Assembly (NCBI RefSeq): GCF_002019735.1
Contig: NZ_KV917378.1
Location: 1,297,869 to 1,361,868, forward strand
From: Salipaludibacillus agaradhaerens
Lineage (GTDB): Bacteria; Bacillota; Bacilli; Bacillales; Salisediminibacteriaceae
DNA: 64,000 nt
Direction of reading: 5' to 3'
Part shown: piece by piece, positions 45,061 to 53,598 of the stretch
Layout: the number at the start of each line of letters is the position of its first letter
How positions within the stretch are numbered: the first letter of the stretch is position 1
The notes under the pieces: model-generated
Databases searched by the model: none
What the model was told of the DNA's origin: nothing
The model's input: the letters and a program-made list of their open reading frames with translations, nothing else
Program-made: the position numbers and the translations under genes

Positions 45061-45097
45061 ACGAAACCGGAATTTTTCATCCGGTTTCGTGATTTTT
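45061..45097. terminator. Terminator near the monooxygenase gene 3' end
   Basis: ACGAAACCGG and CCGGTTTCGT form a perfect 10-bp stem followed by GATTTTTT on the plus strand; it can also act on the minus strand. It lies beyond R1 copy E. Confidence 0.65.
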
Positions 45098-45103
45098 TAT
45101 CAC

Positions 45104-45250
45104 AGATAACCGTCCAGAAAACGCCCACATCAAAATAGAGAGCAGAGATACTCTATAGAGGGGGAGATAATGGGCGTTAATATGCTGATTCACACAACGA
45201 TCAATCAGTGGGGATAGAACGAAAACTCCCACTGATTGAAGGGGTTCATT
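45104..45250 (-). repeat. R1 repeat, full-length copy (E), minus orientation
   Basis: The most complete copy, about 147 bp. Hairpin 1: TCAATCAGTGGG (45201-45212) and CCCACTGATTGA (45228-45239), 12 perfect pairs. Hairpin 2: AACGCCCA (45120-45127) and TGGGCGTT (45171-45178) with an inner AGAG/CTCT stem. On the minus strand it starts directly after the monooxygenase stop and ends CTGGACGGTTATCTG. Confidence 0.9.
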
Positions 45251-45556
45251 TTATAAGTAATGGACAGCTTCATAAGCATAAATTTTGTTACCTGATGTAG
45301 GGCTTTTATCGAGGTTTTCACGCCTTTTTTTATGAGCTCGCTTAAATGCATCACTATTAATCCAGTTCTCGTAGTCTAATTTCGAATCCCATTTTGTTAA
45401 GACAATTTGATAATGACTGTTATCTTCTGGGTTTAAAAACATAAAATCAAGGCAGCCAGGAACATGTTTCATTTTTTCAGAGCTTTCTGCAAAACGTTTC
45501 GCTACATTCTCTCTTCCCTCAACTGGGACATATAGCTCATTCATCACCACATACAT
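45251..45556 (-). CDS. Antibiotic-biosynthesis/haem-degrading monooxygenase fold protein (HmoA/IsdG-like)
   Basis: 101 residues from the ATG at 45556 (AAAGGAGG 8 nt upstream). An ABM dimeric ferredoxin-like fold: NELYVPVEGRENVAKRFAES, then VPGCLDFMFLNPEDNSHYQIV, then LTKWDSKLDYENWINSDAF and KRAHKKRRE. The Trp-Asp and WxxSxxFxxAH pattern is typical of IsdG/HmoA haem monooxygenases, where the His binds haem. Haem degradation for iron release is plausible but the fold also occurs in other oxygenases. Confidence 0.8.
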   Translation of the reverse strand: MYVVMNELYVPVEGRENVAKRFAESSEKMKHVPGCLDFMFLNPEDNSHYQIVLTKWDSKLDYENWINSDAFKRAHKKRRENLDKSPTSGNKIYAYEAVHYL

Positions 45557-45715
45557 CACTTCTACCTCCTTTATACCTTCTTTATTATACGACAATAGAC
45601 CTCATTTTCAAAAAGATTTAATCCTCCTAGCTAGTTATATTCTCTCTGTTATTTTCAGGGAGGTTGTTGTAAGATAAATTCTCTGAAACAATTACACCAT
45701 ACAAAACATACCTAT

Positions 45716-45826
45716 AAAAACGCCCCCTTCAAAAAGTGGCGTTTTCGCTCTTTTCTCGCTAAATAGGTTTAGCTTTCATCTCTATTATTATCAGGGAATT
45801 TTAAGGACAGTTATCTTTGATAAAAA
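45716..45826 (+). repeat. R1 repeat (copy F)
   Basis: Contains AACGCCCCCTTCAAAAAG, TCGCTAAATAGGTTTAGC, CATCTCTATTATTATC and AGGACAGTTATCTTTG in R1 order, but is more diverged. Its first part forms AAAACGCC/GGCGTTTT. An R2-like copy begins about 10 bp downstream. Confidence 0.65.
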
Positions 45827-45835
45827 TCATTCTTA

Positions 45836-45967
45836 CAGTGGTTCCACGCTACAGAGGGACGATTTCCCGAGGGCTTGCTTCCAGCTATAAGAAACCCGTT
45901 CGCAACATGAGGATCTTCAGACTTGGTTGAGATTCTCCGATAGTCACGGTCTTTCTCTATAGTCCTT
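45836..45967 (+). repeat. R2 dispersed repeat, diverged copy 3
   Basis: GTGGTTCCACGCTACAGAGG, GACGATTTCCCGAGGGCTTG, ATCTTCAGAC and a TCCGATAGTCACGGTCTTTC end keep the R2 block order, but it lacks the GCGTGACATT end. Confidence 0.6.
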
Positions 45968-46099
45968 TTAAAAAACACATGTGATATCGTTTATTTATCA
46001 TTGGTCACTTTTTCGTGTTAAAAATTTAATCGAGACATTCATTCATCGAATCAGAAATTGGTAGGTCACTTTATTTATTATACGTTGGAGGATTTATTA

Positions 46100-47587
46100 A
46101 TGCCACATGTTACAGTCAAGACAAAGCCTAGACACCGTTTGTTTAAAAAAATAGCTTTTACCTCTATCATACTTTATATAACACTAACGATAGGTTTTGC
46201 AATTTATGGTTATGTAAAGCCTCTCCCTGACAACATCTCTATTGAAGGCACTGTATATGAAACAAATCACATTGATTTTTTATATGATTTAACCTATCGA
46301 ACTGAAGAAGGAATAGAACAACAGGAGCACGTCATCTTTAATACCATGCATGATATGATTAGTGACGCTGAGGAGTTTATTATCGTTGATATGTTTTTAT
46401 TTAATGATGATTATCCACGAGATGACGAACTATATCCACCTCTTTCCTCATCATTGGCTGACGCTCTTATTCAAAAATTACAGGAGTCTCCCGAAACCAC
46501 TATTATCGTTATTACGGATCCTATAAATACGTTTTATGGTTCTTATACACCTGATCATATTAAAGAGATGGAAAAGGCCGGAATAACTGTGATTTTAACA
46601 GATTTAACTGAATTAAGAGATTCGAACCCTACATTTTCCGGTATATGGCGTTCTACTTTTCAGTGGTTCGGTCATTCTGAGAACGGGGGCTGGCTTCCCA
46701 ACGCATTTAGCCCTGATTCACCAGATGTGACACTCCGTTCATACTTAGAACTAATTAATTTTAAAGCCAATCATCGCAAAATAATGATAACAGAAAAAGA
46801 AGGTATCATATCTTCTGCCAATGCTCATGATGCCAGTGCCAACCATTCGAACATTGCTTTCACAGTACAGGGAGATATTATAAACGACCTAATCGCCACA
46901 GAAAAAGCAGTCGCCGTTATGTCTGGAGTTGACCCTACTATTTTTGACGGAATGCGTGCTGAAACACTTGATGGAGAGGTTGATCTTGGGGAAGATCGCT
47001 ATGAACTTCAACTGCTCACAGAGGGCAAAATAAAGGAACACATATTACTAGAATTAGAAAAGGCTTCTAAAGGAGACATTGTAAACATAGGTATGTTTTA
47101 TCTATCTGATCGTGATATAATCTCTCATTTGTTAAAAGCATCAGAACGAGGCGTCACGATAAATCTTATTCTCGATGCTAATAAGGACGCCTTTGGTCAT
47201 GAGAAAAACGGTGTTCCTAATCGCCCAGTTGCCCATGAGCTTATTGAAGAATCTGGCGGTCACATTAACATTCGCTGGTACCATACTGTCGGCGAACAAT
47301 ACCATGCTAAATTTGTTTATATTGAAAAACAAGATGAAGCAGTAATGATTGGTGGTTCCGCAAATTTGACGAAGAGAAATATAGATGATATCAACCTTGA
47401 GACGAATATTAAAGTGACAGGATCACCTAATTCTGACTTTATGCTGGATGTCTCCCATTATTTTGACCGATTATGGGGGAATGAAGATGGTCTTTATACC
47501 GTAGACTATGACACATTAGCTGACGAATCTCGTATTAAAAAATGGATGTATCTTTTTCAAGAATGGAGTGGCCTGTCCTCCTTTTAA
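46100..47587 (+). CDS. Phospholipase D-like membrane-anchored protein
   Basis: 495 residues from the ATG at 46100 (GGAGG 8 nt upstream). A basic N-terminus and one membrane segment (KIAFTSIILYITLTIGFAIYG) are followed by two PLD domains. First HKD-like motif is NHRKIMIT with SANAHDAS after it; second is YHAKFVYIEKQDEAVMIGGS with NLTKRN after it. Both keep His and Lys but the Asp position is less standard. It resembles cardiolipin synthase-like or phospholipase D-like Bacillus proteins. It would act on membrane phosphodiesters at the outer face; the substrate is not known. Confidence 0.88.
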   Translation: MPHVTVKTKPRHRLFKKIAFTSIILYITLTIGFAIYGYVKPLPDNISIEGTVYETNHIDFLYDLTYRTEEGIEQQEHVIFNTMHDMISDAEEFIIVDMFLFNDDYPRDDELYPPLSSSLADALIQKLQESPETTIIVITDPINTFYGSYTPDHIKEMEKAGITVILTDLTELRDSNPTFSGIWRSTFQWFGHSENGGWLPNAFSPDSPDVTLRSYLELINFKANHRKIMITEKEGIISSANAHDASANHSNIAFTVQGDIINDLIATEKAVAVMSGVDPTIFDGMRAETLDGEVDLGEDRYELQLLTEGKIKEHILLELEKASKGDIVNIGMFYLSDRDIISHLLKASERGVTINLILDANKDAFGHEKNGVPNRPVAHELIEESGGHINIRWYHTVGEQYHAKFVYIEKQDEAVMIGGSANLTKRNIDDINLETNIKVTGSPNSDFMLDVSHYFDRLWGNEDGLYTVDYDTLADESRIKKWMYLFQEWSGLSSF

Positions 47588-47714
47588 TCCTAACATTTTT
47601 CGAAAATACCTCATTGAATGGTGAGGGAATAAATCATACAGGAGAACCGAATCTTTCATTCAAATTAAAATCATGATATATTGAGTATAGATATCATTTA
47701 AGGGGGCGTATCAA

Positions 47715-47804
47715 TTGGCACTTCTTCTAATCTTAGGCGTTTGCTTAACATTTCTTATCGCGATTTTCACAGCCGGGTATGATTCCAATCCCCATAAACG
47801 CTAA
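47715..47804 (+). CDS. 29-residue membrane peptide
   Basis: A TTG at 47715 with AGGGGG 8 nt upstream. The peptide has one hydrophobic segment (ALLLILGVCLTFLIAIFTAG) and a short polar end (YDSNPHKR). Its stop is followed within 5 bp by a strong terminator, so this is a complete tiny transcription unit. It sits between the phospholipase D-like gene and trmL. The family is not recognised. Confidence 0.6.
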   Translation: MALLLILGVCLTFLIAIFTAGYDSNPHKR

Positions 47805-47808
47805 ACGA

Positions 47809-47844
47809 AAGCAGCCTCTTCTAACTAAGAAGGGCTGCTTTTTT
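47809..47844 (+). terminator. Terminator of the 29-residue peptide gene
   Basis: AGCAGCCTCTT pairs with AAGAAGGGCTGCT (one bulge), followed by TTTTTT on the plus strand. Confidence 0.9.
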
Positions 47845-47888
47845 AGACAAAACTTATATTAATTTGTTGTTCCGCTTCACCATATGTT

Positions 47889-48362
47889 TTAATCTAGCAC
47901 AGGAAACATTTGCTGTCGTAACGCTTCGTAAACAACAATTGCTGCCGTATTGGATAAGTTTAACGACCTTATTTTATCAGTTTGAGGAATGCGAAAACAT
48001 CGCGCTCTGTTTGCCTCCGTTATCTCTTTAGGTAGTCCTTTCGTTTCCTTTCCAAATACAAAAAAATAATCCTTACCTACGTCACTGTAATCAAATTCAT
48101 GATAATATTTTTCTCCTATCGTTTCGATATAGAAAAATTCAGCCTGTGGGTATTTTTCCAGTAATTCATTTATCTCATTGTAATGGTTTACCTGTACATT
48201 TGGCCAGTAGTCACAGCCTGCTCTTTTTAGCATTCTATCATCTGTAGAAAAACCTAGTGGATGAATTAAATGAAGAGCTGTGTTTGTACCTGCGCAAGTT
48301 CTTGCAATATTCCCTGTATTCGCCGGAATCTCCGGTTCATGTAAAACGACGTGCAATCCCAC
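47889..48362 (-). CDS. trmL: tRNA (cytidine(34)-2'-O)-methyltransferase
   Basis: 157 residues from a GTG at 48362, giving the usual start MGLHVVLHEPEIPANTG; AGAGGTG lies 6 nt upstream. The SPOUT trefoil knot is shown by IPANTGNIARTCAGT, FVFGKETKGLP, RIPQTDKIRSLNLSNTAAI and VVYEALRQ. It methylates the wobble ribose of leucine tRNAs. Ortholog of B. subtilis cspR, in the same yhb neighbourhood. Confidence 0.95.
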   Translation of the reverse strand: MGLHVVLHEPEIPANTGNIARTCAGTNTALHLIHPLGFSTDDRMLKRAGCDYWPNVQVNHYNEINELLEKYPQAEFFYIETIGEKYYHEFDYSDVGKDYFFVFGKETKGLPKEITEANRARCFRIPQTDKIRSLNLSNTAAIVVYEALRQQMFPVLD

Positions 48363-48438
48363 CAGTTTCACCTCTGTATGTTATCAATATCTAGATTATC
48401 TTATCATGTCTTTCTAGGAAAGAAAAGAAGCTTCACTA

Positions 48439-48963
48439 TTAAGTCGAAGCTTCTAAAGTATGAATAAATTCTTTTAACTCGTCTGAGGAGACACCTTTTC
48501 CAATCACTTGATAATAAGGAATAGGCCCTATGTTTTCAGTAAACAGTTCATTTTTTTGTACAAATGTATATTGAAGCGTTGAAATAGGATCAGTAAAATA
48601 GGCTAATTCCCCTACATACTCCCCCACTTCTACTACTTCATGATTTACAAGAAATTCATTTCCTACAGGCACATTTGACAGTACATGGTTTCTCAATTCA
48701 TCAACATCAAGCCCTTGAATATTTTGATCCTGCACGAGTTCTATTTGTCCCTCTTGGTTATTATTAAAGATGATGACGAGAAGACGATCTTCATATATCG
48801 TCTCATCAACAGCCCAACCTTCTGGTACTTCTTCAGGATATAAAACAGGAAACGGTAGTTCTTGTTTTGCCTGCGTTAGAGTTGAATCCGTTTGAGTACA
48901 GGAAGCTAATAAAACGACTAGTACAACTATCATTACATATTTTAATAATCCACTTATTGTCAT
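48439..48963 (-). CDS. Hypothetical lipoprotein with DUF4367-like domain
   Basis: 174 residues from the ATG at 48963 (GGTGG upstream). The signal peptide ends in lipobox VLLASC. The mature part begins with FPVLYPEEVPEGWAVDE, the usual opening of DUF4367/MucB-RseB-like domains found on anti-sigma and envelope proteins, then alternating beta strands, and ends in a short helix (SSDELKEFIHTLEAS). The function is unknown. Confidence 0.75.
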   Translation of the reverse strand: MTISGLLKYVMIVVLVVLLASCTQTDSTLTQAKQELPFPVLYPEEVPEGWAVDETIYEDRLLVIIFNNNQEGQIELVQDQNIQGLDVDELRNHVLSNVPVGNEFLVNHEVVEVGEYVGELAYFTDPISTLQYTFVQKNELFTENIGPIPYYQVIGKGVSSDELKEFIHTLEAST

Positions 48964-49118
48964 AGGCATCCACCGCAACTTTTCTTAAACTTATACATGT
49001 TATAATACGGAATAATACATAAAAATAACGCAGAATTCTCAAATCCCAATATCTACTATACCACAACAAGAAGTTGGATGTTAGTGCCAATTGAAGGATT
49101 ATTTATCAAAAAAGCTTA

Positions 49119-50033
49119 TTACCCAGTAATATGAAAAAATTTATATTGGATATTTGGCGTCCAAGCTGTAGAATCTTCATATCCCCAATAACGCATACGA
49201 CTGTTTGTAGTATGAGCATTAACTAGAGGCATCTGATCTGCATCCTTTTCAACAACCACTGTTGTGTGTTGCCAACTGCCGTCACCGGTAAAGTCATAAC
49301 AAATAATATCTCCCTTCATTAACTGCTGTGCTGAGGAAACTTCTTCCGCTTTAAGTCCTTTTTCCGATCCACTTAAATACCAACGTAAAGAATGTGCAAC
49401 AGCCCAGCTAAAACTCCACTTCGAATCGCCATACCACCAGCCTTCCTTCCGATTAGGAGCGCCTCTCATCGGCGCTCCCCCTGCTCTCAAACATTGAGAT
49501 ACATAATTCGTACAGTCATTATCAAACTGTTTGTAAGCCGGATTGTAATCGTTCCACCAGCGTTCAGCATATTTCACTGCTTCTAGTCTATCGTAGGAAA
49601 AGCGATTTTTTTCTGAATGAATTGTTTGACGTGGCATTTTTCTTCTCGCTCTATACAGTTCTTCTTTACTAACCGTTTCATGTCCGTCAGCTGCTAAAAT
49701 ATAGTCATCAATTAACTGTTCTTCCTCAAAGACAGCTCTTCTAAATTGTCGTTGCGTTTCTAAATATGATATGTCCTTATGAATGATGAATTGTTCAATT
49801 GTAAAAAAATAATCAATCACTCGCCTATCATTTAATACGTGTTGTTGAATTAAATAGCCGTCAACGTTATTTTTGACAATGATAGCTTCTCTCTCTGCCA
49901 TCTTCAATACCTTTCTTTTTGCCGCCTCATTATCTTCCTCCCTTATAAAAGGGTAGCCTTGCTTATCTCCTGAAACATAAAGACGACAGCAAGTCTCCCA
50001 ATAACTTTGCAAACTGTTTAGCTCATGCTTCAT
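49119..50033 (-). CDS. yhbB: YhbB-type amidase-domain protein
   Basis: 304 residues. Residues about 150-304 form a cysteine amidase (Amidase_6) domain: RLEAVKYAERWWNDYNPAY, catalytic Cys in FDNDCTNYVSQCLRAGG, and His in GSWQHTTVVVEK. The N-terminal half is charged and helical. No signal peptide is present, which fits a forespore or mother-cell protein; B. subtilis yhbB is a sporulation gene. AGGGGA precedes the ATG. It cleaves an unknown peptide or amide bond. Confidence 0.88.
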   Translation of the reverse strand: MKHELNSLQSYWETCCRLYVSGDKQGYPFIREEDNEAAKRKVLKMAEREAIIVKNNVDGYLIQQHVLNDRRVIDYFFTIEQFIIHKDISYLETQRQFRRAVFEEEQLIDDYILAADGHETVSKEELYRARRKMPRQTIHSEKNRFSYDRLEAVKYAERWWNDYNPAYKQFDNDCTNYVSQCLRAGGAPMRGAPNRKEGWWYGDSKWSFSWAVAHSLRWYLSGSEKGLKAEEVSSAQQLMKGDIICYDFTGDGSWQHTTVVVEKDADQMPLVNAHTTNSRMRYWGYEDSTAWTPNIQYKFFHITG

Positions 50034-50172
50034 AAGATCCCCTCATTTCGTCAGTTCTTCTATTCTATTCATCACTAAAAAGGATTCATGCCTAATTTAT
50101 ACTGTTACACAGATGTCTCAGCTCCAACAATAATGGGGGAACGTTCCTTTGTAAAAAGGCGTAAAACATCAC

Positions 50173-50205
50173 AAAACCTCTCACCTTGAAAAGGTGAGAG
50201 GTTTT
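50173..50205. terminator. Terminator of the queG-ogt operon
   Basis: AAAACCTCTCACCTT and AAGGTGAGAGGTTTT form a perfect 15-bp stem with a 3-nt loop, 4 bp after the ogt stop. The arms end in T-runs on both strands. Confidence 0.9.
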
Positions 50206-50208
50206 ACA

Positions 50209-50745
50209 CTAAGATGTTAGTGTTTTTAATGCGCCTTCATGTTTTAGTAAAGCTTCTTTTTTATCTAATCCTCCACCATAGCCAACCATTGCCCCGTTAG
50301 AACCAATGACTCTATGACACGGTATAATAATCGGTATGGGATTTTTATTATTTGCCCCCCCAATTGCTCTAACGGCTCTTGGAGCGCCTATGTTAATCGC
50401 AATTTGTTTATAGGAGGCAGTTGAGCCGTATGGAATTTTCTCTACTTCGTGCCACACAAGCTTCTGAAATGCTGTCCCAAAGGGGTCCAACGGTAAGTCG
50501 AATCCTTTTCTGACACCTGTAAAATAATCAGAAATTTGCTTTTCTGCGGCTTCTATAAGTGTGCCTCTGTCTTCTCTAACCTCTGCCACAATATGATGTC
50601 GTTTTAGCTTTGTTATGAAAATGGGGCGTGTCGTTTGTAATGAGCCAAACTCTACAAAGCAGACACCTTTTTCAGATGTAGCTAGACTGATTGGTCCGAT
50701 AGGGGTTGATATCTCACTAGTAGCAATTAATGGACGCAAGGTCAT
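50209..50745 (-). CDS. ogt: Methylated-DNA--protein-cysteine S-methyltransferase
   Basis: 178 residues. The acceptor Cys143 lies in IPIIIPCHRVIGSNG, with GYGGGLDKKEALLKHEG after it and the helix-turn-helix SYKQIAINIGAPRAVRAIG before it. It removes methyl groups from O6-alkylguanine by suicide transfer to the Cys. GGAGGA precedes the ATG. It lies 20 bp after queG and shares its terminator, so the two are co-transcribed. Confidence 0.95.
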   Translation of the reverse strand: MTLRPLIATSEISTPIGPISLATSEKGVCFVEFGSLQTTRPIFITKLKRHHIVAEVREDRGTLIEAAEKQISDYFTGVRKGFDLPLDPFGTAFQKLVWHEVEKIPYGSTASYKQIAINIGAPRAVRAIGGANNKNPIPIIIPCHRVIGSNGAMVGYGGGLDKKEALLKHEGALKTLTS

Positions 50746-50765
50746 ACCAGTTCCTCCTTATTCCG

Positions 50766-51947
50766 CTAAAAGTTTTTGATAAGATGCCGTTTATCTTGAA
50801 TCGTTTCTTTTTCATTTTGTATCTTAAATAGGGCCTTTTCTATTTCTGCTATCACCTCTGAGTCACTTTCCTTCTCTTTTGCTTCTCTTAGTTTAGCGCA
50901 CATATCATTATTTTGTGGCATTTCTGCAATAGCCCAAGCAGCTGTCCCTCTAATAACAGCTCTAGGGTCTTTAAACATTAACTCATATAATAAAGGTAAA
51001 GCCTCTTCTTCTTTATAGTGAGCCAGGGCAATAATCGCATTTCGTTGAATGGGCTTTTTGCCTCTCCACGCACCAGAAATCCGTCCAAATGTCTCTTTGA
51101 ATTCTCTGTTACTCATTTTGAGTAACGGAATTAATTCAGGTTTAACTATTTCGGGATCAGGCAACATCTCCGGATGATGGCGGGCATCTTTTCCTTTATT
51201 AACAGGACAGACAACTTGACACGTATCACAACCATACAAACGATTACCAATTTTTTTTCGATACTGCTCCGGAAGCATCTCCTTTGTTTGTGTCAAAAAA
51301 GCAATACATTTATTTGAATCCAGTTGGCCTCCTTGCACCAATGCCCCTGTAGGACATGCATCCACACATTTGTTACACGTACCACATTGATCAAAAATCG
51401 GCTGATCCTCGGGAAAATCAAGCGTAGTGATCATATCCCCTAAATAAACATACGAACCGAACTCTGGTGTTATAATAGCACAATTTTTTCCACTCCATCC
51501 AATACCTGCTCGTTCAGCTACTGCTCTGTCAGATAATTCTCCGGTATCAACCATCGATTTACATTTAGCTTCAGGCACACGTTCATAAATATATGCTTCA
51601 AGCTTGGATAACTTACTTCTTAAAATATGATGATAATCTTCCCCCCACGATGCTCGACAAAAAATCCCCCGCCGTGCGCCTTTTTTAGATTGAGTGGCGT
51701 TTTTTAATTTAGATGGATAAGCCAAAGCGATGGAGATAATCGTTTTAGCCTCTGGTAGCAACAGATCAGGGGTCGTTCTTTCCTCAATGGTCCCCTTCTC
51801 AAAACCAGAGGCATATCCTAGCTTTTGCTGTTCTTTAAGCCTTGCTTTTAATGTCACAAAAGGGTCAGCCGATGCAAAGCCTATCTTATCAATGCCTATA
51901 TGTTTACTGTATGCGATAATATCCTGTTTTAATTGGGCATTTGTCAC
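50766..51947 (-). CDS. queG: Epoxyqueuosine reductase
   Basis: 393 residues, GTG start with AAGGGG. Contains the two [4Fe-4S] motifs CGTCNKCVDACPTGAL and CDTCQVVCPVNKG, an N-terminal cobalamin-binding domain (KNCAIITPEFGSYVYLGD) and a C-terminal HEAT-like stretch (LPLLYELMFKDPRAVIRG) that binds tRNA. It catalyses the last step of queuosine synthesis in tRNA. Ortholog of B. subtilis yhbA, next to yhbB and trmL in that genome as well. Confidence 0.96.
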   Translation of the reverse strand: MTNAQLKQDIIAYSKHIGIDKIGFASADPFVTLKARLKEQQKLGYASGFEKGTIEERTTPDLLLPEAKTIISIALAYPSKLKNATQSKKGARRGIFCRASWGEDYHHILRSKLSKLEAYIYERVPEAKCKSMVDTGELSDRAVAERAGIGWSGKNCAIITPEFGSYVYLGDMITTLDFPEDQPIFDQCGTCNKCVDACPTGALVQGGQLDSNKCIAFLTQTKEMLPEQYRKKIGNRLYGCDTCQVVCPVNKGKDARHHPEMLPDPEIVKPELIPLLKMSNREFKETFGRISGAWRGKKPIQRNAIIALAHYKEEEALPLLYELMFKDPRAVIRGTAAWAIAEMPQNNDMCAKLREAKEKESDSEVIAEIEKALFKIQNEKETIQDKRHLIKNF

Positions 51948-52097
51948 GGTGTCCCCTTCTTTCTATATAAAAAGTTTTACGTTTTGTCATACTTTAGCAA
52001 TTAGCCAATCTACCTTCATTATTCTAACGCACTTTATAAAATAAATGAAACTCACTCAACTTACGTTTAGAAAAGATAGTGGTGATGAGTAAAATAA

Positions 52098-52127
52098 AAA
52101 GTAGCGCCTCAAAAGAAACGCTACTTT
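52098..52127 (-). terminator. Hairpin upstream of queG
   Basis: AAAGTAGCG and CGCTACTTT with a minus-strand tail TTTTTATTTT. No minus-strand gene precedes it, so either it ends an unseen transcript or it acts on the plus strand. Confidence 0.5.
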
Positions 52128-52185
52128 ACTATTATCCCTTTTTATTATAACAAAAATACACTTAACGAGGAAAGGAGTCACACCA

Positions 52186-52278
52186 TTGTCTCATCTTTCT
52201 CGAGAAAATGTTAAAGACTTTTATATCTTAAAAAGAACTATTTATGTCCTCATGTTAAGCAGTCAACTCTTTTTTTAA
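52186..52278 (+). CDS. Candidate small protein (30 residues)
   Basis: A TTG frame with AAAGGAG 8 nt upstream encodes a charged start (SHLSRENVKDFY) and a more hydrophobic end (TIYVLMLSSQLFF). Only the ribosome binding site supports it. Confidence 0.3.
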   Translation: MSHLSRENVKDFYILKRTIYVLMLSSQLFF

Positions 52279-52566
52279 AATAGACATAGGCACTTTATGC
52301 CAAATCAAAATTTTACGCTAAGAATTTCATGTTATGAAATTGCCATTTTAGGTAATACATATCATAACAGTCAATCATCTTAAGTTCCCTTGTTAGTCTG
52401 TACACAGATAGCATTTAAACAATCACGATGAGAAGCTTCCATCACTATTTTCTATCAATGTATACTTGATTTAACAACTAAATCCACTCAACTCATAGGG
52501 AATTCCAGTAACCTAATGATTGGCTATAAGCATTATGACATTTTAAAATTGGAAGGTGTTTAGCAT
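52279..52566. other. Intergenic region before the SDR gene
   Basis: About 290 bp. ATTTCATGTTATGAAAT near 52324-52340 is a short palindrome (ATTTCAT/ATGAAAT) that could be an operator. No gene or strong promoter is evident. Confidence 0.35.
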
Positions 52567-53445
52567 ATGAAGTTTACAGAGATTAATAAGCAACAGCAAA
52601 AAGGGCAACCAGAACAAGTTCAACAGCGCCAACCTGGCTTTGAAAGCGAGATGACGCCCGAGCCCATTTTTGATGACCTTAATTATAAGGGATCAGGAAA
52701 ACTCGAAGATAAAGTTGTTCTCTTAACAGGCGGTGATAGTGGCATTGGACGTGCCGTTGCAATCGCGTTTGCCAAAGAAGGAGCCAAGCTCTCTCTCGTC
52801 TATTTGGATGAACATGAAGATGCAGAAAAAACAAAATTATACGTAGAAAAATATGGTGGAGAGTGCCTGCTCATTCCTGGCGATGTAGGAAATGAGACAT
52901 TTTGCTTTGATGCTGTAAAGCAAACGATTGATCACTTCGGTCAATTGGATTGTCTCATTAATAATGCGGCCGAGCAACACTTCCAAGAAAATATTGAGGA
53001 TATTTCTGCTGAACAACTAGAACGTACGTTTAAAACAAATATTTTTTCCGCCTTTCACTTTATTAAAGCTGCTAGACCACATTTAAAAGAAGGAAGCACA
53101 ATAATCAATAGTGTTTCCATCGTTGCTTACAAAGGGATGCCTGTCTTAATGGACTATTCAGCTACAAAAGGAGCACTTGTAACATTGACACGCTCCCTTT
53201 CTGAAAATCTTATTTCTAAAGGTATTCGCGTCAATGCTGTGGCACCTGGACCGATTTGGACACCACTCATTCCCGCTTCGTTCCCTGCAGAACAAGTTGG
53301 TCAATTCGGGACAGATTCCCCTATGGGAAGACCAGGACAACCAGCTGAGCTCGCTCCTGCTTATGTGTATCTTGCATCCGGTGATTCCACGTATGTCTCT
53401 GGACAAGTCATCCATGTGAACGGTGGACAAATAGTAAATGGTTAA
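52567..53445 (+). CDS. SDR-family oxidoreductase, YhdF/general-stress type
   Basis: 292 residues. A Gln-rich start (NKQQQKGQPEQVQQRQPG) typical of the YhdF/YhxC/YdaD subgroup, then an NAD(P)-binding TGGDSGIGRAVAIAFAKEG, NNAAEQH, catalytic Tyr-Lys in YSATKGAL and PGPIWTPLIP. GGAAGGTG precedes the ATG. Related Bacillus proteins are general-stress dehydrogenases of unknown substrate. A terminator at 53460 closes a single-gene unit. Confidence 0.9.
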   Translation: MKFTEINKQQQKGQPEQVQQRQPGFESEMTPEPIFDDLNYKGSGKLEDKVVLLTGGDSGIGRAVAIAFAKEGAKLSLVYLDEHEDAEKTKLYVEKYGGECLLIPGDVGNETFCFDAVKQTIDHFGQLDCLINNAAEQHFQENIEDISAEQLERTFKTNIFSAFHFIKAARPHLKEGSTIINSVSIVAYKGMPVLMDYSATKGALVTLTRSLSENLISKGIRVNAVAPGPIWTPLIPASFPAEQVGQFGTDSPMGRPGQPAELAPAYVYLASGDSTYVSGQVIHVNGGQIVNG

Positions 53446-53459
53446 ACAATGAGACGCCT

Positions 53460-53498
53460 GCCTCTGAATGGATTATTTAAATCATTCAGGGGCTTTTT
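53460..53498 (+). terminator. Terminator of the SDR gene
   Basis: GCCTCTGAATG pairs with CATTCAGGGGC (one G-T pair), followed by TTTTT, 14 bp after the stop. Confidence 0.9.
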
Positions 53499-53598
53499 CT
53501 CTTGCTCCTTCTTTCTAGTTAAGGCGATCATTACCACCTATAAAATCATTACATCAAGAAAAACTAATAAAAATTTATGAAAGAAGGAGAGAGAATAA

